Shown here: one piece after another, positions 32,798 to 45,254 of the stretch | How positions within the stretch are numbered: position 1 is the first letter of the stretch | Layout of the letters: each line of letters begins with the position of its first letter | NCBI GenBank assembly: GCA_930367215.1 | Contig: OV884057.1 | Location: 244,430,830-244,494,829, forward strand | Length of the DNA: 64,000 bases | DNA from: Pollenia angustigena | Lineage: Eukaryota > Arthropoda > Insecta > Diptera > Polleniidae | Direction: 5' to 3' | The notes under the pieces: generated by a model | Database searches by the model: none | What the model saw: only the letters and a program-made list of their open reading frames with translations | What the model was told of the DNA's origin: nothing | Made by a program: the position numbers and the translations under genes

Positions 32798-33182
32798 AGT
32801 AAGGGAATGCCGTAGCACTTTAAATGTTATTTTTTTTATTAAAGTTATTGAGAGTTCTTTCACTAACTTAACTGCATTTCTGTATGTCTTATTGCGTAGC
32901 GCATAATTGTGCGCTTATTTTTTTAAATGTACCATTAGTGCTTCGCAAAATGATAAAATTGTTTATTAGGTACACATATTAATTTGCCTTGCTTGTTACC
33001 ATTAAGAATATGGTCAAAGTCATGAATGATCATTGGGAGCCACTTAAGCAGCAATTTTTAAACGTTGCAGGCTATAGGATTCATCCAGAAACTAGGAATT
33101 CGGCTACGAGTTGTAACCAAGAGCTGTTGAAAAACGAAAGAGTAGTCATGTTTGCATTGACTTATTACACAGTGCAGCACTA

Positions 33183-33598
33183 AAATCTTGAACCTATTGA
33201 GACCCCCAAAATCTGAAAGCTTATGATGGTTGAATTTTTATTTTAATTTTTCTAAGTTTCTATTTTAAAATATTTGAAGTGTCCTTATATTTTCGTTTTT
33301 CACAGTTTTCCTGTTTTGAGTAAGATGTTGTTGTTTTTTTGATTTTATCTTGAGGTAAAATTTTTAGATCTGATTTAGAGCTAAGAATTTGCCGAAGAGA
33401 GGCAAGCAATGTTTCGAATAGTTCACGAGATATAGACTTAAGAGTCAGTACATGTTTTTGGAAAATTGTACTAAAATCCAGCCCCCAGTCGAAAACTTCA
33501 AAAATGAATTTAAAAAAAACTTAGCTAATAATTCAAAACCCAGCTAGGGTTTTTCTTCTACCATCATAAGCTTTGAGGTCTCAATTGGTTCAAGATTT
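33183..33598. mobile_element. Tc1/mariner-type MITE, 416 bp, TA duplication
   Basis: Ends AAATCTTGAACCTATTGAGA and AAATCTTGAACCAATTGAGA inward, with AAAGCTTATGATGGT shared further in. TA on both sides (33181-33182, 33599-33600). Noncoding. Confidence 0.85.
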
Positions 33599-33988
33599 TA
33601 AAGTTGAAAAATGTACTATTGTGTTAGTGGCATACAAAAAAGAAACTATTACGATAATCTTAAGTTCATATAAATCGTATATAAGGCCAGATCAGCTATC
33701 CGATTCAACGCTTAGGAAATGCTCAGCATTTGGTGGAACTTAAAGAGTAGGACTTTCAGAAATCGTACCAAATGATCACAGGGGACATGTACAGAACACA
33801 GTTTATTCATTTGAAGGGAACATCGGCTAAGAAACGCCCAGAATTTCTACCAGACATTAAGCACCAACGACAAAAATCCGCACATTTTATTTTATTTTTT
33901 TTTTTTGCTAATTTCCAAAAAATATTCATTTTCAAGATTTTATGTGGCTTTTATGTATTTCATAGTATTTAATTTATCTGAAACAATG

Positions 33989-34091
33989 AATAAATCCATA
34001 CTTACTCTAAATCAAAACCTTTATTAAATATAATGTTTGTTTATACCAACGTTAGCTCACCCTTGCTGTACCTCTAAAACTCGTTAAAACA
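33989..34091 (+). repeat. 5' LTR remnant of the Bel/Pao element
   Basis: About 100 bp match the last third of the 3' LTR (38985-39087), with roughly five differences. Shared blocks include TAAATCCATACTT, ACCAACGTTAG and CACCCTTGCTGTACCTC. The first two thirds of the 5' LTR are missing. Confidence 0.85.
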
Positions 34092-35240
34092 TTGTCTTAA
34101 CGAACCGCCAGTAATACAGTGAAACAAATTTTATACAGTCCACATAAATAAAACAAAGAACAAAATAAAGTGAAATTAATTATTTCTTGCCCTAACCCTA
34201 CACTTAAAAAATCAAAAATCCTACAAACTAAAATATTTGATACAAAATATACTCAAAACTAAACTCGGGTTTAAAAACAAACAAGTGTGAAAACAAAAAC
34301 AAACTTCATATCTACAAGCAATACAAAAAAGTGAATACAAAATATTAAAATAGAAATGTAAACAAAATTATTCATAATAATAAAAACAAAACACAAAAAT
34401 ATACCTTATACCGTGCTCAAATATGCACCTTAATTGAGTTTAACGCAATAAATGCCATTATTGAGCTCAATAATCCATACAAAATTGCAATTTAGTTATT
34501 GCTCAATTGTTATGAAATTGTTATAAATATTGAGTAAAATTAAAATGCAACACTGCAGTGCACTGTCACAAGTGTGTTTAGTGGGTAAAACCCAACTCAC
34601 TAAACAAAGTGTTTTGACATTTTTGCCAACAACAAAACAACAAAAACAAAGGTCCATTCATTTGGTCTGCGCAAAAGCCAGATAGATGTTTATTTTGTTT
34701 TTTCTTTAAAGATGTCAAATGTTGTTTACATTTTGCTAAGTTAATTGCCAAATGATAATTGAGTAATCTAAATTGTGTATGTGTGAACAGAAAGAAAATT
34801 ATGTCTGACTCAATAAAAAAGGTATATCTGAACACGGTATTAGTTTAGAACAAACAGTGATTTTAATAAAAACAGCACAAAATTAATTTTATAAAACAAC
34901 GACAAAAGGAAAATATTTTGGAGAGAATATTTTTTAATATTTTACAAAAACAGAACAACACAAAATTACCAGAAACCATACCCTACTTGAATATTTAAAG
35001 TTTATTGGCACTAATTTTTACATTGCTTTTGAAGGATAGATATTACCTTCCGAACTGTGTAGCGTACACAAGCCCAATTTAAATACCCAATTGGAAATTT
35101 AGTTGCAAATACAATTTTTGATTTTGATAAAAAGTTTCGTTATTTTAAAAATAAAAACAAACAAATCCTGTTATTAAAATCCTGTTTTTTTTTGTCCAAA
35201 TTGCAATATTTTATTAATTTTTTTTTAATAAAACAAAAAA
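34092..35240 (+). other. Bel/Pao 5' untranslated leader
   Basis: AT-rich leader between the 5' LTR remnant and the gag ATG, carrying a 431-bp MITE. The primer-binding site, expected just after 34091, is not recognisable. Confidence 0.5.
34409..34839. mobile_element. TIR element in the Bel/Pao leader
   Basis: Ends TACCGTGCTCAAATATGC and TACCGTGTTCAGATATACC inward, flanked by TTA (34406-34408 and 34840-34842); a TA duplication is an alternative reading. 431 bp, noncoding. Younger than the retrotransposon it sits in. Confidence 0.8.
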
Positions 35241-36310
35241 ATGTCGGACCTTAAATCTTTGGCTAACGACTTAATGCGCTACATCCAGGTAGATTTAAAG
35301 GCCTTTGATGAGGACTATAGCGACTTACCCGAAAATTGCCAATCGTTACCTGCCCCAAATTCAAAAAACAAGAATTAGATGATTTATGGGCAAATATTGA
35401 TCGCAAGTTTATGCAAATAAGGGAATCTTCGGATTTAGATGACCAAATGAAGGCTCAGACTATAAATTTATCGGAAATTGTACAACATGTCAGATCTGGT
35501 AAGAACTTTTATAGAACTTGCATGATTTCTGTTGATGAATCGATTGAGACTGTTACCCGTCTTAACGAAACCCGACCCTCTTTAGCTGAGCCTCCAATTA
35601 CCCAACCCAACAATACCGTAGCCTTTAATGTACCCCCTTGCGATATGCCTACATTTAATGGCGATTTTAAATCATGGGCCTCTTTTAGAGTCCTTTTTAA
35701 AGCCATTTATGGCAATAAAACCCGTTTAAGCGAAGTTGAAAAACTCTTTTATCTTAAACAAAAAACAAGCAGCGAACCCAAAGAAATAGTCGACAAGGCA
35801 CCCCTTACAAATGAAGGCTTTCTTATAGCATGGACTCAATTATTTGCACAATATCAGAACAAAAGGATGCAAATTAATGCACAGCTTAAAACATTTTTCA
35901 ATTTACCCGCTGCAAACACAATGTGTAGCACTTCTATAAGAAAGCTTCGGAGAAAAATTAATTGCTGTATTGTAAGTTTGAATTCGTTAGAGATTGATAC
36001 GGATAATTGGGATCCTATCTTTGTATATCTCTGTTTAACGAAATTACCCAGGGAAACTCGAAGAGCATTTGAAAAAACTCTTGACGATTGTGCTGAAATG
36101 CCTTCTTGGACAGATCTAGATATGTTTCTTACGAATACATTTAAGGAACTTATATCAGTTAACGATGTTCTGGATCCGATTACCCACCCGAACACCCACT
36201 CTTACTCACATTCAAAACCCAAACACCAATTTGACAGTGGAGGACATGCGTTCCATAATACGACTCAGCCATCAAAGGGCAGCAACCCGCGAAATAATCC
36301 CCAAACTTAA
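35241..36310 (+). pseudogene. gag: Bel/Pao gag
   Basis: Gag packages element RNA into virus-like particles in the cytoplasm. An ATG at 35241 opens MSDLKSLANDLMRYIQVD; a frameshift between about 35330 and 35370 moves into the long frame 35336-36310. That frame has the DUF1759-type core of Bel/Pao Gag: MPTFNGDFKSWASFRVLFKA, then RLSEVEKLFYLKQK and PLTNEGFLIAWTQLF, then NAQLKTFFNLP. It is followed by a His/Asn/Pro-rich tail (PNTHSYSHSKPKH). One frameshift and an early stop separate it from the zinc-knuckle part. Family and position are clear; it would need at least two repairs to read through. Confidence 0.92.
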
Positions 36311-36359
36311 CAAAACCTCTCTAACCCCAATTTTACAAACCCAAACACACAATTTATAA

Positions 36360-36735
36360 GAAGTACCCAAAATAAACCCGATGGTTCAATTTGCCAGTTA
36401 TGCAAACATAACCATAACTTAAGAGAATGTTCAGAGTTTAACTCTTTAGGAGTAAATGAAAGGGTTGAGTTCGTAAAAATGGAATTTGTTACAACTGCCT
36501 GGCCATAGCTCATGTCATAAAAGATTGTCATAGCGCATTCACTTGCAGATATTGCGGTGAAAAACACAATACCCTATTACACAAACCCAATTTAAATTCA
36601 AACACGCAACCGGATGATGAACAACACTCAACATCACGCAATACAGTACAACCTTTTTCAACACACACCCATTCAAGCAATCCCACTTTAGACGACAGAA
36701 CAACATTTTTAAGGAACAGCGGTTCTAAACGTTGA
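36360..36735 (+). pseudogene. gag: Bel/Pao gag zinc knuckles
   Basis: Continues gag after a break. KPDGSICQLCKHNHNLREC gives one CCHC-like knuckle. After a single-base frameshift near 36475 the next frame reads NGICYNCLAIAHVIKDCH then CRYCGEKHNTLLHKP, a CCHC knuckle followed by the CX2C..HTLLH pattern usual in this superfamily. These bind nucleic acid in the nucleocapsid region. Confidence 0.88.
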
Positions 36736-37468
36736 AGTTCAAGGAGAAATATTTCCTGCAAGAGCTCTTATTGACCCAGCCTCAGACTTTTCGTTTATTT
36801 CTGAAACACTAAGACGAAAACTTCACCTACCCGCTACCCCAATTGTCGCAGAAATGTCTGGACTAAATGAAGTTGTATCAGCAAGGTCAACTGAACTTTG
36901 TGAAGTTTTATTACGGTCTTACACCCAAAAAAGTTTCAAATTGAATATCCAAGCCATTGTTGTAAAAACTCTATCAAAAAATTTACCAACCCAAAGCTTA
37001 AACCCAACCCTCATAAAAGACTTGGAAAATATTCAACTAGCTGACCAAAGATTCTATGAAAGTCGACCTATAGACTTCATTATTGGCAGCTTTTTTTACC
37101 CCCATATTTTAAAATCTGGAGTAAGAAAAGATTTATTGAATAACCTAATAGCTCAGGAGACTGAGTTTGGATGGATTCTTACGGGATCCAAAATTCAAAA
37201 TTCAAAAAATACCCAACCCATGGTTTCGCATTTAAGTTCTGTCACGCTTGATAAAGTTTTAAATAAGTACTGTGAAATCGAAGACATACCCACAATACCC
37301 AAAGGTACAGACAAAGTTCCATTAACAAGTAAACCCTATGTAAATCAAGCTGAAGCTAAAATAAGTCAGTCGTTTCCTACGACAGTTAATACCCACCCTT
37401 CCTTGGAAAATACTAATAACCCTAACCCACATATTTTGTTAAGATTTTCAAAATTTTCGAGAGCTTGA
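36736..37468 (+). pseudogene. pol: Bel/Pao aspartic protease region
   Basis: LNVEVQGEIFPARALIDPAS begins a retropepsin-like fold. In related elements the active site is D-S/P-G-S; here it reads DPAS, with Ala for Gly, which would likely impair it. It continues as FSFISETLRRKLHLP, RPIDFIIGSFFYP and QETEFGWILTG, matching the usual protease-to-RT linker. The open frame ends at 37468 where reverse transcriptase should follow. Confidence 0.88.
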
Positions 37469-37474
37469 AGAGTA

Positions 37475-38505
37475 ATGCCATATATCAATCGATCTTGTGA
37501 TCGAGCATCATATACCCGAAAGAAAACAATTCTAAATGGTAGTACAATTCTTGATCCAAATAACCTAAAATCAGTAGAGGAGAAGCTTAACAGATTACTT
37601 ACCCACCCAAGCATTACATTATATGCCAGAAAAGTTAAAGAATTCCAAGATGGACTAAATATGCTTTGCCTAATCAAATGTTTAAAAGACAAATATGGTT
37701 TTCTTAAGAAGAAACTCCTAAAAAATTACAATTGTACAACTTGTAAAATCACAAAAGACTACTTATGTGTTTTTGTGTGCTTTACAACAAAAGCCATTCA
37801 ATTGGAACCCACATCAGAACTGACTACCCAAGCCTTTATGGCAGCATTCTCTCGATATTTTTCGAGGCGGGGATGTCCTGTCGGCACATGCTCCGACAAG
37901 GGAACTTATTTAGTTGGGGCAGGAATTCATGAAATCAAGAGGACATATTTTATCCACTTACGGCCGTCAAAACTTGACCTGGCATTTTATACCTCCGGTG
38001 GGTGGTTTGTGGAAAGCTGGTATTAAAAGCTTTAAGTCCCACATGAAAAAACTCAATACCTTAACACACACGTTTGAATGTTTAAACTCGAGACCCTCAA
38101 ATCCGTAAGATCAGAACCCTGAAGATCTTAACGCTCTAACCCCAGGACATTTTTTGATTGGCTTACTCTACTTAACCCTTGCAGAACCCAATTTAAGTAA
38201 TGATGCACCCTAGCAAATAGATGGAGACAATTTAAAGTTCAGCATCATCACCTTTGCGTTAGATGGAAGGATGAATATCTAAAATAACTCCATAAACGAT
38301 ATAAGTGCAAGAACCCTACACGTCACGGTGAAGTGGATGACATTGTTGTTATTAGACAAGCCAACTTACCGCCAAACGAATGGTAACTTGGATGTGTAAT
38401 CAAAATTTATCCTGGTGCCGATGGAAGAAATAAATTCGTGGATTTACGTAGCTCAACTGAAACTGTGACAGGAACAATAAAAAAAGTTGTCGTTTTACCC
38501 ACTTA
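37475..38505 (+). pseudogene. pol: Bel/Pao integrase; RT and RNase H missing
   Basis: After about 200 codons of poorly placed linker and fragments, the integrase core appears: DYLCVFVCFTTKAIQLEP, ELTTQAFMAAFSRYFSRRG, CSDKGTYLVG (catalytic Asp; usually SDNGTNFVG), and in another frame WHFIPPVGGLWKAGIKSFK. Then DLNALTPGHFLIG and the C-terminal domain VVIRQANLPPNEW, VIKIYPGADG and KKVVVLPT before the stop. No YVDD/YMDD-type palm or RNase H motif lies between 37468 and 37700, so that whole module is deleted. Frameshifts and stops also break the integrase. Confidence 0.88.
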
Positions 38506-38780
38506 ATAGTTTAATACTACTCGACCTCGAAATATTACCGTACTAATAATACTTTCATTGTATATTTCAACTCACAACCCACACAAACCCACATCTTAAC
38601 ACTTAATCGTTACTAACCCTTCATCCTTACCCGCTTACTCACCCAATTTACCATTCACATGAAATACATTTTTTTCTTTCACAGAAAATGACCAACAACA
38701 CTAAAGAAATATCATAGTCTGAACCTTCTGGCCGTCTCTGTTTGAGTCCACAACAAAACTTTTTGCCGCGCCCGGGAGGA
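38506..38780 (+). other. Region before the 3' LTR, with polypurine tract
   Basis: Noncoding sequence after integrase. It ends in ttgccgcgcccgggagga (38763-38780), resembling the purine-rich primer tract placed directly before Bel/Pao LTRs. Confidence 0.55.
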
Positions 38781-39087
38781 TATTCACACTAGTGAACAAT
38801 GAAGACAAATTCCCAACCCTGTACAAAAAACCACAGAACTGCAACCAACTTCAAGCCGTGACAAAGAAGAAAATAATGGTTCGTAAAGCAACCGAGGACA
38901 GAAGTTAAGCTCGAGCATTAACCCCCAACAAGTTTTTTAAGCTTTTCATAAAAACACAAGTGTTTTTATCTTTAAGAAAAAATAAATAAATCCATACTTT
39001 CTCTAAATCAAAACCTAAATTAAATATAATGTTTGATTATACCAACGTTAGTTCACCCTTGCTGTACCTCTAAAACTCGTTAAAACT
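38781..39087 (+). repeat. Bel/Pao 3' LTR, about 307 bp
   Basis: Starts TATTCACACTAG immediately after the polypurine tract (the usual TG start appears as TA) and ends at the point where identity with the 5' LTR remnant stops (ctcgttaaaac). It contains AATAAA near 38981. Confidence 0.75.
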
Positions 39088-40345
39088 ATTTAAATAAAAA
39101 ACATCTACGTACAACCAAAACATTTTATGACTGACGAAAGGGTTTCTATCATATGTACCTATGCAAGATGAGCAAAAACAGAAAAAGGTGAAACTTTAAA
39201 AAAATCATAAAAAATACCGCAACAACGCGCAACGTTTTTTTTTTAAATTTAAAAGTAGAGATTTCAAATTTTATCGTGATGTTTAAGATTTTAATTGATA
39301 CAAAAAAACTCACTTTCAAAAACGTTTTAGTTTTTTTTTTTTTTACAAAAAAGTGAACAAAAACATCGCTTTTTTAATTTCGAACGAATTTTTTTATCAT
39401 AAAAATATATAATAAAATTTTTCTAAAGTAGCTGTTAATATAGTCTTTCACAGAAAAAAAAATCAATGTAAAATCTTTATTCGTTTACTCACAAAAAAAT
39501 ATATTGTAAACCTCCCAAAACCGTAAAAAGTCAATGAAAACGCATGCAATTTAATCAACTTTCCTGACTTTAACAGTAACCCAAAACAAATCTCAAGCAA
39601 AAGACTTGAAAATTCACTATTCGATGCAGAACTTTGTTGTCTGTCGAGCTGCGTACTTAAATTTTTACATTTCTTGAATTTAATTTTTTGCCTTATGTCC
39701 GGTTGGATTCGCAAAAAACCCTATGTGCGATGGTCCATTTTTTAAAGCAATCTATTTTGTACCAATGTTACACAATAAACGCTGAAATATGACGCTTACG
39801 TAATGCCCTGTAATTGTTGTGATCAGAAAGAACTCTTCTATTAAGAGTTATTAAAATGGGGTTAATCAAGCACCGGAAACCTTAAGCGAACTATAATTGA
39901 TGTTTTAATAACATAAATGTATGCAATGATACGAGCTAACAATCATCCACTAGCTTGTTATCATGTTGCGCGTACAGTTGAATATGGTGTAGTGAACATT
40001 TGGCTCTAGTAATATTTTTCAGACATTTCTCCTTCTCTTTACTATTTGTTTTGACTTATGCCGAATCTCCTAGTGGAAATACAGTTTACTTCAGTAAAGG
40101 TTTTAAGGATTTTATTTGATTCGTTTATGTCCCCAAAACCAGGAAAATGATTTTGGGACTGAATCTATAAATGGCCATAAATATGGGGAGAATCTTGGCT
40201 TTTGACGGACATCCATACAGGTTTTTTATATGTTGGGGATGTAAATAGTGATAATACCCTAATCTGTGCTTTAAAATAATCAGGGATACAAAATTTGCTG
40301 GATTAAAATAAAGGGTGGTTTATTTATTATTATTATTTATTTATT
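39088..40345. other. No gene recognised
   Basis: AT-rich DNA with T runs. An 83-codon minus-strand frame at 39463-39714 has no recognisable features. Confidence 0.4.
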
Positions 40346-40347
40346 TA

Positions 40348-40412
40348 CAGTCGGGCCTCGATTATCCGCGATGGTCGGAACCGGAAGCATTACGGATAAT
40401 CTATTTTCACGG
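40348..40412. mobile_element. pogo/Tigger-like terminal fragment
   Basis: After TA the sequence CAGTCGGGCCTCGATTATCC resembles pogo/Tigger-type ends. GATTATCCG here pairs with CGGATAATC at about 40402-40411, giving a small hairpin. No matching opposite end is found nearby, so only one terminus remains. Confidence 0.5.
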
Positions 40413-41165
40413 TTATTCGAATAGCAATTTTGATTATACAGTTTTTTTTTAATATTTAACAAGTGAACATTGGTGTACATTAGAGCGACTCAAGTTGTAT
40501 GGAAGCAAAATTCGTGCTCGATGTACCCTCCTAAAAATGAACCTTGGACTTTTTTAAGATTACATTTTGAATATTTCGGCTCCACCTTTCACCTCTCGTG
40601 AGCTGGACCAGTTTGAAAAAGGGTATATTTTTCCATGTTTTGTTAATTTAAGAATCTGTTTCCTTATCAACATATACAAATTGGGTATCGTAAGAAAGGT
40701 TTTTTTAAGGCGCGTCCAACTGTGTATACAATTTGTCCAAGGACGATCATCCATGTCCTTTTTTTTAAGGATTTTCTGTAAAAAAAACGGTTTTTGAATT
40801 TTTTGTTCGTGGTTGTTTGTAATAAAAGGGCCAAATTAACATATTTTAATCTTCAGTCGATTAAATTACACACGTGTCTCAGCTTTTTTTTTTTAAATCG
40901 TGCTAGTTCGCGTTTTGACAAAAATACAACGGTGTGGCAACCCTTCGTTTAAAATAGGGCAATATGGGTATCAAATTTTATCTTTTGGCAAGTATATCAT
41001 CTTTATATGAAAATATTTTAGATTTTTGCAAATTAGATGCATTATACGGTGCTCTGGAATATATAAATGCTATTTTGAAGAACTTTAATATGATACCGGA
41101 TTTAGTTTCTAGATCATGTATGGATGAAAATAGGACTAAAGAAAGAAAAAAAGAAATGATCCATA
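40413..41165. other. Unassigned; unrecognised ORF at 40964-41165
   Basis: The plus-strand frame starting MGIKFYLLASISSLYENI has protein-like composition for about 66 codons up to the mariner junction near 41168. No family is recognised. It ends where the truncated mariner begins. Confidence 0.3.
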
Positions 41166-41167
41166 TA

Positions 41168-42040
41168 AAATATTGCTACTGTTCGCTATTGTGTGGCTAA
41201 AGAGCCATCCACCTCAACTCGTCGTCGTGCCCAACAATTGCACCACTCTTGCTCATCGTTGATGAACGTTATGTATAAAGACTTGCATCTACACGGTTAC
41301 AAGATGCAATTGACTCAAGAACTAAAGCCTCTTGACATTCCAAACGTCGTTAGTGGTCAGAATGGTGGCAAGAAATGGCAACAGTGGATGATAAATTTTC
41401 GAAGAAAATCATCTTCAGTGTTGAGGCACATTTTCACCTCAGTGGATTCGTCAATAAGCAGAATTGCCGCATTTGGGCGAATGATAATCCAAGAGTGATT
41501 GTCGAAAAACTAATGCACCCAGAAAGAATGACTGTTTGGTGTGGTTTATGGGCTGGCGGCATCATCGGGCCGTATTTTTTCCGAAATCAAGCCGGTCAGG
41601 CAGTAACTGTGAAAGTGGTGTTCATCACCATCGTGAGCTGTTAACGAACCTTTTTATAGGCCGAATTGGAAGATATGGACGTGGACGATATGTGGTTTCA
41701 ACAGAACGGTGCCACTTGCCACATAGCTAACGAAACAATGGCTCTTTTGCTCGACAAATTCAATGGCCGTGTTATCTCACGTGGTGGCGATTTCAATTAG
41801 CCGCCAATATCATGTGATTTGACACCGTTGGACTTTTTTTTTCTTTGGGGTTATTTGAAAGAAAAGGTGTACGTGGATAAGCCAGCAACAATTCGAGAGC
41901 TAAAGGATGAGATAATGCGGCACATTAACGGCATATAACCTCAATTATGCCTCAGCATCATCGAAAATTTGAGCCATCAGTTGGAGGTGTTCCGCCGAGC
42001 TCGCGGTGTCCATTTGGCTGATATTTTGTTCCAGACATAA
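41168..42040 (+). pseudogene. DD41D mariner transposase, catalytic residues lost
   Basis: Starts within the DNA-binding region: NIATVRYCVAKEPSTSTRRR, then YKMQLTQELKPLD. A frameshift near 41345 leads into KKIIFSVEAHFHLSGFVNKQ, where the first catalytic Asp is replaced by Val, then WCGLWAGGIIGPYFFRN. After another break the frame reads DDMWFQQNGATCHIANE (second catalytic Asp replaced by Asn), GRVISRGGDF, a stop, then SCDLTPLDFFF with the third Asp intact. It ends ARGVHLADILFQT. Close relative of the copy at 9040, in opposite orientation. Confidence 0.9.
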
Positions 42041-42127
42041 TTGAACCATACCAATATTATCATAATTTAAAGAAATTACAATAATTTCCTAAATAGTTTG
42101 TTTTTTATTCAAAATCAACATCGGCCC
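41168..42127 (+). mobile_element. Third rosa-like mariner, 5'-truncated
   Basis: Retains the 3' TIR CAACATCGGCCCT with TA after it (42128-42129), as in the copy at 8952. The 5' TIR and N-terminus are missing. Confidence 0.82.
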
Positions 42128-42129
42128 TT

Positions 42130-45100
42130 AAAATTATTCACCCTTTAGATCCAACATAACTGGAGTCTGCTTTGCAACTATAACATTTTGCTTCTGAAAA
42201 AAAAAATTTTATTTTTGGCCAAAAAAATACTTCAAAGATAAAACCACCTTAATGCGACAATATACTATTGTATTAATTTGACAACAAGGTGTTTACAATT
42301 TGACAACGGGGCTTTGTTATCTTTTTTTTATTTTTTCGTTGACAAATTGACAATGTTTTGTTTTAAATACGATAGAGGGTGTTGTCAATATATAAACAAA
42401 GAACTGATGTTGTTTTGATACCCTACGTTGACAGTTTTGAAACAGTTTTTTTTTTTAGAGATGTAAGCATATGATTTTTTCTTTAAATATTTCAATTGTT
42501 GCAAAAAGTTTATTGAAATTCCCTTTAGTTTGTGTTTGACAATTCCCTTAGTTCTACTTTGATTTAATTCCTTTTGGGCCCTGTTACCCTAGACATCATC
42601 CGACCATCATATTCCTATACAAATCAATTCAGTCTAAGCTTTTGATAAATTCACATTCAACTTTTTGGTTTATTTTTTTTCTTTGTTTGCTTCCATTTAC
42701 AGGAAAAAATTGTCGCTTCTTTGTCTCGTTAGAAGCGGATTAGTTTTGTGATTATGTTTCTTTAAACATTTTCCAGGTAATCTTTTGCAATAGAAGAGAC
42801 AAAATAAATTAAAAAAAAACACTCACAAAAAAGTATCGAAAAAGTATAAAATAAAGTATAACATGGGTTTTTTTTTAACAACTGTTAAAGGCATAAATAC
42901 AGAGATAACAAATCATAAAAGAAATTACAATAAAACCAGAAAAGCATTCATACTTTATCCTCAGGTCTCAAAGGGAGCGCCAATACCAATCTCCAACAAA
43001 CGTGTGTAATTTGGCATTATTTTTAACATTCAATGTGAATTAGAGATTAAGGAATTTTACGTTTTACATTTCAAATAAAAATGTGAAAAAAGAATACAGA
43101 AATCAATATTTTGTTGCAGGGATAACATGTTAAATAGTCTCATGTACGAGTGGGTATTTTACATGTTTATTTTAAATCTTTTCATTAGGATATTTTTTAG
43201 ATTTTTATGTTATTTTATTGAAAAATTCAGTTTCAAATTTGGTACACGAAAATATCTTTGGTAGTTGGTTACTTTGAGGATTATGTTTTTTTTTGTAAGT
43301 AAAAAAGTAAATAAAATGTCATTTGGGATTATGGCCATTAATGTTATGATTGATCAAGGTCTAAATATTTTTAGGTTTAAAGTTGCAAAACATAAATTTT
43401 AAAGTTTACAAATCAATCAAAGCATTGATTACAAAAAGTGATCACTTACAAATTCCGCAAAAATGGTTTAAGACCCAAAAAATAATAAATTAATATATCA
43501 TAAAGATATCAGCGCGCAGGTGATTTCTGTTTAATTACTCAGGATTCACTCGGATTTTTTGTGTTAAAAGCGTATTTTTGTGTTAAAATTCAGTTTTTTC
43601 GTAAAAAGTGTGTAAAACCCATGATTTTAAATTTAATGAATCTTCCGTCAATTTTTTTTTATTATTTTAATTAAGCAAATTCCCGTTGTCTTTCTTAAAC
43701 ACAATGATTTTTTATGTAACAGATGTATTACAACATGTTTTGATTAGAAAAATTTGTTGCTTTTATTATCCTGCGTTAAGCAGGATAATGTGTTTTGCTT
43801 GTGTATTAAAGTGCCAGTTGCCAAGAATTATAAACGATTGACATGATTCAGAAAATGTTTTATAATTCCATTGACTGCTACAAAAACACACCAGCCACTG
43901 CCTTATACAGACACACACACACACAGCCATTATGAGAATTTACCAAATGTTGACACCAAAGACATCAAAATAAATCTTAGCAATTGTCCTAAACGATCCA
44001 AGACCACAACAAATATGCCAATAATTAGCACAATTAACATTGTTACGAGCAACGAAGAAAACGAAGCGAAGGACATGCTGACAATACAAGAGAACGCAAC
44101 ACACACACATACATACGTACACTGCCTTCATCTCCAAAGTGACTTGAAGTTGTATGAAATAGAAATTGAAAGAATTAAAGTACATGTTGCATATTTACAG
44201 GCTGACTACGACTGCTGGACTCACATACACACAAGCAATTTCATTCTCAATTGAGCACATAAAGTTTTGGAACTGATATTGAGAAATATGCCTGTGTGTG
44301 TGTGTAACAGTTATTTGATAAGCTACGAGTATATAATTAGTTGAATGTAGTTCGGGGGTTTGAGCGAGCAGTCTAGATTAGTAGTTGCCAACGAACCAAC
44401 AGGCATAAGAGCATTGCAAAATGTTCTCCTTAATTGTTGCTGCTATTGTTGTTGTTATGGACTCCAGTGATTGTAACGAGCTGCATTGCTTACTTGGGAT
44501 ATGCAGCTTATAACTAAGTTTATACCTATTCGCCTAAAAAGCGAAAGCAGTCCGAAAAATATTTAAAAAAAATTACAAATTCATGCTAAGTGGCTGCCTT
44601 CTAATAACAAAAGAAATCTTAGAAATTGTATATTCTTTTTAAGATTTCAAAAACATTTGTCCTGCCCTCGTAGTTTCACCTGCGTGTAGATTTTATACAG
44701 CAAACTAAATGTTCAAGTATACTTACAAGTACATACATAACTATAGTTGTAGACATAATTGTGACTGCACCTAAGCTGGCTGCTAACATGAATTTGTTTT
44801 TGTGTATGATCGTGTGTGTGTGTTGTGTTCAGTTGTTGCATTCATGTGTGTATCCAATGCATAAAAGGTAATTTCCGGAACTCATGTGACAAACGTTATT
44901 ACATTCCTAGACTTAGTTGTTGCTGATGCACAAACACACACACATACACACAAATACATGAAAAGGTTAGTTTGGTTTTGATGCAATATGACATTGCTGG
45001 CCAATGTAATATAGATATTTGTGTCTATGTGTTTGAGTGTGTGTGTGTGCATTTCAACGTTATTAAATAAGTCTCTCTTACCAGGTTTTTTTTTTTCAAC

Positions 45101-45250
45101 AGAACAGCCAACAAAAGGGAAATTGAAAATAGATAAAATTCCAGGAAGGAATAAAATTAGATTTTTTAGACAGATGTCTGCCTCGAGTACACCATATTTT
45201 CTGGCAAGCCGGCAAAACCAACCGCGCTCTTTAGAATATGTCAAACCATT
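42130..45250. other. Longest repeat-poor stretch; no confirmed gene
   Basis: No TIR element, LINE or LTR is recognised. CA/TG simple repeats occur at about 43912-43925, 44294-44305, 44812-44824, 44935-44955 and 45036-45050. An open frame at 43871-44254 (plus, 127 codons, no ATG start) is Thr/His-rich where it crosses CA repeats and shows no domain. This could be intronic or intergenic DNA of a nearby gene. Confidence 0.4.
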
Positions 45251-45254
45251 AACC

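Noticed and set aside
34578..34835. 85-codon minus-strand frame
   Set aside because: Inside the noncoding TIR element at 34409-34839.
43871..44254. 127-codon plus-strand frame in the repeat-poor region
   Set aside because: No ATG start, Thr/His content driven by CA repeats, no domain. Could be part of an exon, but there is no support.
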